The notes beneath the pieces are model-generated. The model worked only from the letters and a program-made list of their open reading frames with translations, did no database searches and had not been told where the DNA came from. A stretch of DNA of 12,853 nucleotides, taken from contig JBAZJM010000118.1 of the NCBI GenBank assembly GCA_041651315.1, forward strand, positions 1 to 12,853, written 5' to 3'. Every line of letters starts with the position of its first letter. Position 1 is the stretch's first letter. Both the position numbers and the translations under genes were made by a program. Shown here in pieces: positions 1 through 4,564 of this stretch. Origin of the DNA: CAITYL01 sp041651315. Lineage in GTDB: Bacteria > Verrucomicrobiota > Lentisphaeria > Oligosphaerales > CAITYL01.

Positions 1-1
1 C

Positions 2-1846
2 CTCAAGCGGGGCAACAGCTATGTCGGCCTGTACCTGCACAACCCCTATTCCACCTTTCTTTCCACCCGCGAAGTCACCCAGTGGGAGCCGCCGGTCGAT
101 GTGCGCGGCCCCGGCCATCCGCCGGCCTTCTGGTTCGGCTGCGAGGCCGGCCAGCCGGAACTGTACCTGCTGGTGGGGCCGAGCCTGGCCGAACTCACCC
201 GCAAATTCCAGACCCTGCTCGGCACCACGCCGCTGCCGCCGGCCTGGGCCCTGGGTTACCAGCAGTGCCGCTGGGGCTACCAGTCCGCCGCCGACTTGAA
301 CGAACTGGACGCCCAGTTTCGCAAGCACGACATTCCCTGCGACGGCCTATGGCTCGACATTGACTACATGCACGGTTACCGGGTCTTCACGGTCAATAAA
401 AAACACTTCCCGGCCGTCAAGAAGGATTTGGCCAAGCTCAACGCCAAGGGCCGGCGCATTGTGCCCATCCTCGACCCCGGGGTCAAGCGCGAACCCGGGT
501 ACGCGGTCTACGACAGCGGCCACCAGGCGGATGTGTTCTGCCACACCCCGCAGCACGGCGAGTTTGTGGGGCTGGTCTGGCCCGGCGAGACCGTGTTTCC
601 CGATTTCTCCCTCTCCGAAGGCCGCACCTGGTGGGCGAACCATGTGCGGGAGTTCGCCAACCTCGGCTTTGCCGGATCCTGGCTCGACATGAACGATCCC
701 TCCACCGGCTGCGTCGAATGCGGCGACATGCGTTTCCGCCACGGCACCGAGCCGCACGAGGCGTTCCACAACCAGTACGCCCTGGGCATGGCCATGGCCA
801 GCCGCGAGGGCTACCTCGCCGCCCGCCCTGACACCCGGCCGTTCCTGCTCTGCCGCTCGGGCTGCGCTGGCACCGGCGCCCAAACCGCCATCTGGACCGG
901 CGACAACGCCAGCAACTACCACCATCTCCGCGGCACCATCGCCCTGTCGCTCAACCTGGCCCTGTCCGGCGTGCCGTTCAACGGCCCCGACATCGGGGGC
1001 TTCGGCTGCGACACCACCGCCCCGTTGCTCACCGACTGGATGAAGACCTGCTTCCTCTTCCCGTTCGCCCGCAACCACAGCACCTGCGGCTCCCGCCAGC
1101 AGGAGCCGTGGGCATTCGGGCCGCAGACGTTGCGCGTCCTGCGCCACTACATCCAGTTGCGTTACAAGCTGCGCCCCTACCTCTACAACCTGTTTGCGCG
1201 CCAGGAAGAGACTGGCGAGGCGATCCTGCGCCCGCTGTTCCACGACTTTGCGGACTCCGCCAAACTGCCTTTGGGCAAGATCGACGACCAGTTCCTGGTC
1301 GGCCCCGCCGTCATGCAGGCGCCGTTCCTGGAGGAAAAGCAGGCGTCCCGGCGCGTCGTGCTGCCCGGCCCCGCCCAGTGGTACGCCGCTCACGAAGCGC
1401 GCTGGCTGGCCGGCCACCGCACCGTTACCGTCAAGGCCGATGCCGACACCACGCCGCTCTATTTCCGCGGCGGCGCCATCGTGCCGATGGCCAAGGGCGA
1501 GATTGGCGCCGACCACACCTTTGACGGCTGCGCCGTCGAGTTCCACTGCTTCCTGCCGCCGGCCTTCCGCGGGGTGGCGGAAACCGACTATGTCTTTGAC
1601 GACGGCGAAAGCTTTGCCTATCGTGAGGGCAAGCGCTCCAAGGTGCGCGTCACCGCCCGCGGCGACGGCAAGGGCGGCCTGGCCGTCACGCTGGACACCC
1701 TGGCCGACGGCTTTGGCGCCTGCAAGGCGGCGGTTGTGCTCTACGCCCCGTTCCGCCAGGTCACCGTCAACGGCCGGGGCGTCAAGCCCAAGGCCGGTGC
1801 CTGGACCCTGGCCGGCCAACGCCAGCGCGTCTGGCGCTGCTGCTGA
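2..1846 (+). CDS. GH31 alpha-glucosidase-like glycoside hydrolase, 5' end outside window
   Basis: Retaining alpha-glycosidase of family GH31, expected to remove alpha-linked sugars (glucose or xylose) from oligosaccharides. The frame is open from base 2, so the gene starts upstream; the GTG at 101 is internal. 614 residues are visible (numbered from base 2). They include the barrel motif GLWLDIDYMHG (W117, D119, D121) and the nucleophile motif WLDMNDPS, with the predicted nucleophile D229 (bases 686-688). The predicted acid/base is D301 in IWTGDNAS (bases 902-904). A C-terminal beta-sandwich follows, with the GH31-like FRGGAIVPM segment. Family members usually read DMNE at the nucleophile; here the Glu is Asp, a conservative change. 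No signal peptide can be judged because the N-terminus is missing. The next gene converges on it. The family call is firm; the sugar specificity is not. Confidence 0.93.
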   Translation, partial: LKRGNSYVGLYLHNPYSTFLSTREVTQWEPPVDVRGPGHPPAFWFGCEAGQPELYLLVGPSLAELTRKFQTLLGTTPLPPAWALGYQQCRWGYQSAADLNELDAQFRKHDIPCDGLWLDIDYMHGYRVFTVNKKHFPAVKKDLAKLNAKGRRIVPILDPGVKREPGYAVYDSGHQADVFCHTPQHGEFVGLVWPGETVFPDFSLSEGRTWWANHVREFANLGFAGSWLDMNDPSTGCVECGDMRFRHGTEPHEAFHNQYALGMAMASREGYLAARPDTRPFLLCRSGCAGTGAQTAIWTGDNASNYHHLRGTIALSLNLALSGVPFNGPDIGGFGCDTTAPLLTDWMKTCFLFPFARNHSTCGSRQQEPWAFGPQTLRVLRHYIQLRYKLRPYLYNLFARQEETGEAILRPLFHDFADSAKLPLGKIDDQFLVGPAVMQAPFLEEKQASRRVVLPGPAQWYAAHEARWLAGHRTVTVKADADTTPLYFRGGAIVPMAKGEIGADHTFDGCAVEFHCFLPPAFRGVAETDYVFDDGESFAYREGKRSKVRVTARGDGKGGLAVTLDTLADGFGACKAAVVLYAPFRQVTVNGRGVKPKAGAWTLAGQRQRVWRCC

Positions 1847-1859
1847 TTTGTTGGACGAT

Positions 1860-1909
1860 GTTGGGGCCACCCTTTTGAAAAAGGGTGATCCCCAAACCCC
1901 TTCCTAAAA
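1860..1909 (+). repeat. Dispersed hairpin repeat, copy A
   Basis: This 50-bp block matches the reverse complement of 4483-4532 with one mismatch (A at 1888 against C in the other copy). Its core folds as TTGGGG (1861-1866) with CCCCAA (1890-1895) around CACCCTTTT/AAAAGGGTG (1868-1876 and 1879-1887), about 15 bp of stem. It begins 14 bases after the GH31 stop codon, so it could also end that transcript, although the downstream T-rich stretch is interrupted. Read on the minus strand it gives the peptide GFGDHPFSKGWPQ, which I take to be a spurious translation of the repeat. Its function is unknown; a REP-like or MITE-like intergenic element is the likeliest class. Confidence 0.8.
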
Positions 1910-1921
1910 CTTTTGTTCCAT

Positions 1922-1998
1922 TTTTGCGGATTCCGCAGGCCGCTCCAGCGCAACAGCCCACGATTGGGGTAACCGGGCGGCCTGCGGAATCCGCAAAA
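1922..1998. repeat. 22-bp perfect inverted repeat with 33-bp spacer
   Basis: The left arm (1922-1943, TTTTGCGGATTCCGCAGG followed by CCGC) and the right arm (1977-1998) are exact reverse complements. Each arm also contains the near-palindrome GCGGA-T-TCCGC, so each could fold on itself. On neither strand is the stem followed by a T run (AAAA flanks it), so a standard intrinsic terminator is not well supported, though a convergent gene pair needs a transcript end here. It may be part of the same mosaic intergenic element as the repeat just upstream. Confidence 0.8.
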
Positions 1999-2095
1999 GG
2001 CACAAACCGGTTTGACGGCGAGTTTGGGACCCGCCTTTCCTGAACGGAGCCGCCCGTCCTCGGGCGGACGAACCCGTCCTCGTCGGAGACGCGCA
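1999..2095. other. Gene-free spacer with small palindromes
   Basis: Two further symmetric sites sit here: a perfect 12-bp palindrome CAAACCGGTTTG (2003-2014) and a 7-bp hairpin CCGCCCG-TCCT-CGGGCGG (2050-2067). The latter lies in a stretch repeating the CCGTCCTCG theme (2054-2062 and 2075-2083). Open frames through here have no recognisable protein character. Together with 1860-1998 the whole convergent spacer appears to be structured, non-coding DNA. Confidence 0.5.
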
Positions 2096-2671
2096 TCATT
2101 GGTTTGGCGGCGGGACTTTTGAAAACGGCTCAAACGATTTCGATTTGTTTTTTTTACGTGGACTGGTGACGCCTTTGCGGGCGGGCGGGGGGGCGGTGCC
2201 GTCGCGGAGGACGGGGGCGGGGGACAGCTCTTCCGGATAGGGGGCGACCGCGCGGTGATGGCCGCGGAGCGGGGCCTTGGGGGCGCGGATGAGGATGTCG
2301 GCGGGAATGCCGAGCTTGGCGTGCAGCTTGCGGATCATTGGCAGGGTCAGGCCGCGCCGGCGGTTGAGGACGGCGGAGCAGTTGGGCTGGCTGCCGAAGC
2401 AGAACGCCAGTTCGCGTTGGGGCAGGCACCGTTCGGCGGCGACTTCTTTGATGTAGTCCACCGGATCCCAGTCGTTGCCCCACTCCCTGGGGATGGGCCA
2501 GTGCCGTTTCTCGTAGTCGGACAAGATTAACGCCTGGGCGTGCAGGTAGGCGGCTTCGGGGCTGCCCTTGGCGCAGGCGTAGTGCCGGCGGGCAAAGGCG
2601 GCTAGCGCCTCCGCCACCCGGCGGTGTTCGTCGTCGTTGCTGACGGATTTGACCATGGGGATGCGGTTCAT
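2096..2671 (-). CDS. higA: HigA-type antitoxin with HTH domain and long C-terminal tail
   Basis: Antitoxin of the HigBA class (COG5499-like), expected to bind and neutralise the toxin encoded just before it and to repress their shared promoter. From the ATG at 2671 it has 191 residues. An N-terminal helical region (about 1-65) precedes the DNA-binding HTH (about 70-128), with the family-typical sequence WDPVDYIKEVAAE, then QRELAFCFGS, SAVLNRRRGL and LHAKLGIPADILI. This start follows the toxin stop by 8 bases, and GAGG overlaps that stop, arguing for coupled translation. A longer version from 2722 would overlap the toxin and lacks support. The tail from about residue 130 is rich in Pro, Lys and Arg, contains RKKNKSKS, and is longer than the roughly 120-130 residues I expect for this family. 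It may come from read-through into former intergenic sequence. Confidence 0.85.
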   Translation of the reverse strand: MNRIPMVKSVSNDDEHRRVAEALAAFARRHYACAKGSPEAAYLHAQALILSDYEKRHWPIPREWGNDWDPVDYIKEVAAERCLPQRELAFCFGSQPNCSAVLNRRRGLTLPMIRKLHAKLGIPADILIRAPKAPLRGHHRAVAPYPEELSPAPVLRDGTAPPPARKGVTSPRKKNKSKSFEPFSKVPPPNQ

Positions 2672-2679
2672 GGGCGGCC

Positions 2680-2964
2680 TCAGAATTTCATCCGGTCGTA
2701 TTCGGCATGGGTGCCAATCCATTCCACGGTGATGACCCCGGCGGCGAACGCGGCGATGACGAACAGGCGAAAGTTGTTGCCGCCGAGATTAAAAACCACT
2801 TTGCCCTTTCCAAGCAGACTGGCGGCGGGATCATACCGCTTCAGGTCGGCCGGGGTTTCCCACCTGGCGGCTTCAGCGGCCTCCAGCCAGCGGTAAATAG
2901 GTTTGCGGGCGGCGGCGTGCCGCCGGCCGAACGTCTCCAGCTTGTCCTGATTGAAAACAAGCAT
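2680..2964 (-). CDS. higB: HigB-type mRNA interferase toxin
   Basis: Toxin of the HigB family (COG4680-like, RelE fold), which in characterised members cleaves mRNA at the ribosome. The 94-residue product from the ATG at 2964 carries the family hallmarks: RWLEAAEAARWETPADLKRY (25-44), the beta-strand block KVVFNLGGNNFRL (55-67) and the C-terminal WIGTHAEYDRM (82-92). Length and motif order match full-length toxins, so it looks intact. An upstream TTG at 2982 is possible but less likely; AAAGG lies about 8 bases before the ATG. The toxin-first order, with the antitoxin 8 bases downstream, is typical of HigBA. Such pairs stabilise genomic islands or act in stress and phage response; which applies here cannot be told. 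Confidence 0.9.
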   Translation of the reverse strand: MLVFNQDKLETFGRRHAAARKPIYRWLEAAEAARWETPADLKRYDPAASLLGKGKVVFNLGGNNFRLFVIAAFAAGVITVEWIGTHAEYDRMKF

Positions 2965-2982
2965 GGTTTCGCCTTTTCTCAA

Positions 2983-2996
2983 AACGATTCATCGTT
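2983..2996. promoter_or_regulatory. Candidate HigA operator palindrome
   Basis: AACGAT-TC-ATCGTT is a perfect 6-bp inverted repeat with a 2-base centre. It lies 19 bases before the toxin ATG and directly downstream of the predicted promoter. Antitoxins of this family bind short palindromes at their own promoter, so an autoregulatory operator is the natural reading. The symmetry is seen; binding is inferred. Confidence 0.5.
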
Positions 2997-3001
2997 GCCT
3001 T

Positions 3002-3029
3002 ATTTTATATCTTATTGTATATAATGCAA
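3002..3029 (-). promoter_or_regulatory. Candidate higBA promoter
   Basis: On the minus strand TTGCAT (3029-3024) is followed after 16 bases by TAAAAT (3007-3002), in a sharply AT-rich patch unlike the GC-rich surroundings. The imperfect palindrome TTATAT...ATATAA (3005-3010 and 3019-3024) lies between and over these boxes and might be a second protein-binding site. Confidence 0.4.
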
Positions 3030-3517
3030 ACGGAGCGGATGGGGGGATATGACCAACGGGGCGCAGGGTCGAACCTGATACAAGTTTATGCAGAACTGGA
3101 CTGGCAGGGGGCTTGGCAATTGGGTTTGCCGGACAGAAGCGACGGTTTCCTTGCCGCATGGCAACCTGGCCCTGCCCTGGCAGCAGTTTTCAGCCCCATG
3201 TCATCTGTTCGTCTCCGCGATCTCCGCGAACAATAACGCCTTGTCATATTTTATGTCAAGTTATGATGAAAAGTGTAGACACGACCCCAAGTCCCCCAAA
3301 GCCATTTATTACGCTTCGGCACCGACATAACGGTTATGCATCCTATCGGCGAATTTCATGCGGCACGGCGAAGTTCTTGTGGGAGTATAGTGGCGTCACA
3401 TTTGTCGGCCCGGTCCGCGGTGTCCGATAGGTCTGACAGTGTCGGACGGTGGCCAGTCACCTGGCGGTCATTTCAGACGCCCTTGGGACAGAGTTGATTG
3501 GGGAATAACACCGTGAT
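3030..3517. other. Gene-free stretch, no convincing coding region
   Basis: The short plus-strand frames here (longest about 105 codons) overlap each other and show no family motif or coherent protein character, so I treat them as chance. Features seen: a near-repetitive TCTCCGCGATCTCCGCG (3215-3231) inside a GTTCG...CGAAC inverted repeat; an AAGTGTAGACACGACCCC segment (about 3270-3288) that on the other strand resembles terminal sequences of small transposon-derived repeats; and GTCCGA...TCGGAC (about 3422-3447). This may be a graveyard of intergenic elements. No RNA gene was recognised. Confidence 0.4.
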
Positions 3518-4375
3518 TCAGCGTTTCGGTTGCACTTGACTTTGGGCCTCCGGGGTCCAGTGACGGTAGGTACTGGGTGAAATGCCGGTCTGCCGTTTGA
3601 AAAATTTGGAGAAGTAGAATTCCGAGGAGAAGCCGAGCTGTTCGGCCGCTTCCTTGACCCGGCAGTTCCGCTGCCGCAGCAGGAACGCGGCTTTCGTCGC
3701 CAGTTCCCGCTGCAGGAAGGTCTTCGGGGATTGCCGGAACACGGCCGTGAACTCGCGGCAGAATACTTCCGGCCGCAGGTTCAGCCGCGCCGCCAGCTCC
3801 CGGACCGTGGTGGCGGCGGTGGCGCTTTCCCGGATCTCCCGCAGCACCGGGAGAAACCGCTGCTGCCGGTGAAAATCGTATTCACAGCCAGCCGGCCAGT
3901 GCCGGTTGCAAAAGCGCAGGCAGAATTCCTTGAGGCCGGACAGTGACCGCACCCGGTCGTTCAACCGGAAGAGGGCGAACAGCTCCGCCACTTCGGCCGG
4001 CGAATAGTCGATGAGCCAGTGATCCAGGCCGGAAAAAATATCGACGCCGGGACACAATTCAAAACGAAAGTGGACCGCGACGTAATGCAGGTTACTCCTG
4101 CTGGTGTACAGCACCGGGAGGTTGGGCGGCGTGAAATAGAGGTACCCCTGCCGCCGGATCCAGGTTTCGTGCGTGGTGCAGTGTTCGATGCGCGATGCGT
4201 CGCTGCCGTCATCTTCCATCACGCCGACCAGTGTGTTGTAGGGCAGGGTGAAGACCCGGGTGAAGTCGATCCGCTCCTCGAAAATCGCCACGAACTGCAA
4301 CTCGGCTTCTTGCGGCGCAAAATCCTTGTTGATCACCAAAGTCATAAAACCACATGTTTTTGTAAAAAAATACAT
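3518..4375 (-). CDS. AraC-family transcriptional regulator
   Basis: DNA-binding regulator, probably the switch for the divergent GRE operon. The 285-residue product has an N-terminal ligand-sensing region of the cupin-like AraC type (about 12-110, with YLYFTPPNLPVLY) and a C-terminal double HTH. The first helix-turn-helix lies near 191-212 (VRELAARLNLRPEVFCREF). The second, near 238-262, carries the family signature AAEQLGFSSEFYFSKFFKRQ, followed by TGISPSTYR. The start is uncertain: the ATG at 4375 gives this length, while an ATG at 4345 gives MTLVINKDF and 275 residues; neither has a strong ribosome-binding site. A TATAAT box (4398-4393, minus) sits just upstream and leaves more leader for the shorter form. 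Effectors of such proteins are often sugars; here the ligand is unknown. Confidence 0.93.
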   Translation of the reverse strand: MYFFTKTCGFMTLVINKDFAPQEAELQFVAIFEERIDFTRVFTLPYNTLVGVMEDDGSDASRIEHCTTHETWIRRQGYLYFTPPNLPVLYTSRSNLHYVAVHFRFELCPGVDIFSGLDHWLIDYSPAEVAELFALFRLNDRVRSLSGLKEFCLRFCNRHWPAGCEYDFHRQQRFLPVLREIRESATAATTVRELAARLNLRPEVFCREFTAVFRQSPKTFLQRELATKAAFLLRQRNCRVKEAAEQLGFSSEFYFSKFFKRQTGISPSTYRHWTPEAQSQVQPKR

Positions 4376-4482
4376 TCAAAATTACTACGAACATTATAAA
4401 TTAAGACATGGTAAGAATAAACGCAAACCCGCCCTGTCCTTGAAGACATGACCGTTTTGCCGGATGATGTTGGGAACCCCCT
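4376..4482. promoter_or_regulatory. Divergent AraC/GRE promoter region
   Basis: AT-rich divergent control region. On the minus strand TATAAT (4398-4393) could serve the regulator. On the plus strand TACATT (4371-4376), a 17-base gap and TTATAA (4394-4399) could serve the GRE operon. The octamer AAGACATG occurs twice in direct orientation (4403-4410 and 4443-4450), exactly 40 bp apart, about four helical turns. AraC-type activators bind direct repeats on one DNA face, so these are candidate operator half-sites. Boxes and repeats are visible; their roles are inferred. Confidence 0.45.
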
Positions 4483-4532
4483 TTTTAGGAAGGGGTTTGG
4501 GGAGCACCCTTTTTCAAAAGGGTGGCCCCAAC
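4483..4532 (-). repeat. Dispersed hairpin repeat, copy B (inverted, in GRE leader)
   Basis: Reverse complement of 1860-1909 with one mismatch. It folds as TTGGGG (4497-4502) with CCCCAA (4526-4531) around CACCCTTTT/AAAAGGGTG (4505-4513, 4516-4524). Just upstream AACCCCCTT (4475-4483) can pair with AAGGGGTT (4490-4497). An alternative outer pairing GTTGGG (4469-4474) with CCCAAC (4527-4532) competes with the inner arm. It lies between the presumed GRE promoter and the GRE-A start, so it would be transcribed as a structured leader. An open frame continues through it upstream of the GRE start, but that peptide is repeat-derived. Confidence 0.8.
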
Positions 4533-4553
4533 GCATTATCACCCCCCCGTACT

Positions 4554-4557
4554 GGAG
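4554..4557 (+). promoter_or_regulatory. Ribosome-binding site fixing the GRE-A start
   Basis: GGAG lies 7 bases before the ATG at 4565, which is followed at once by an in-frame ATG at 4568. This favours 4565 over the ATG at 4448, whose extension would encode the dispersed repeat. Confidence 0.65.
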
Positions 4558-4564
4558 ACGAAAG

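Noticed and set aside
347..1870. 507-codon open frame on the minus strand
   Set aside because: It lies entirely antisense to the GH31 gene, whose motifs are unmistakable; its product is Gly/Ala/Val-rich with no domain. Long antisense frames are common in GC-rich genes.
1741..2133. Minus-strand frames across the 1860-2095 repeats
   Set aside because: They translate repeat sequence (GFGDHPFSKGWPQ type) and have no protein-family character.
3015..3430. Three overlapping plus-strand frames of 73-105 codons
   Set aside because: They overlap one another and show no motifs, no good ribosome-binding site and no support from neighbours; treated as chance.
4448..4564. N-terminal extension of GRE-A from the ATG at 4448
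   Set aside because: The extra 39 codons encode the dispersed repeat, and a good ribosome-binding site precedes the ATG at 4565.
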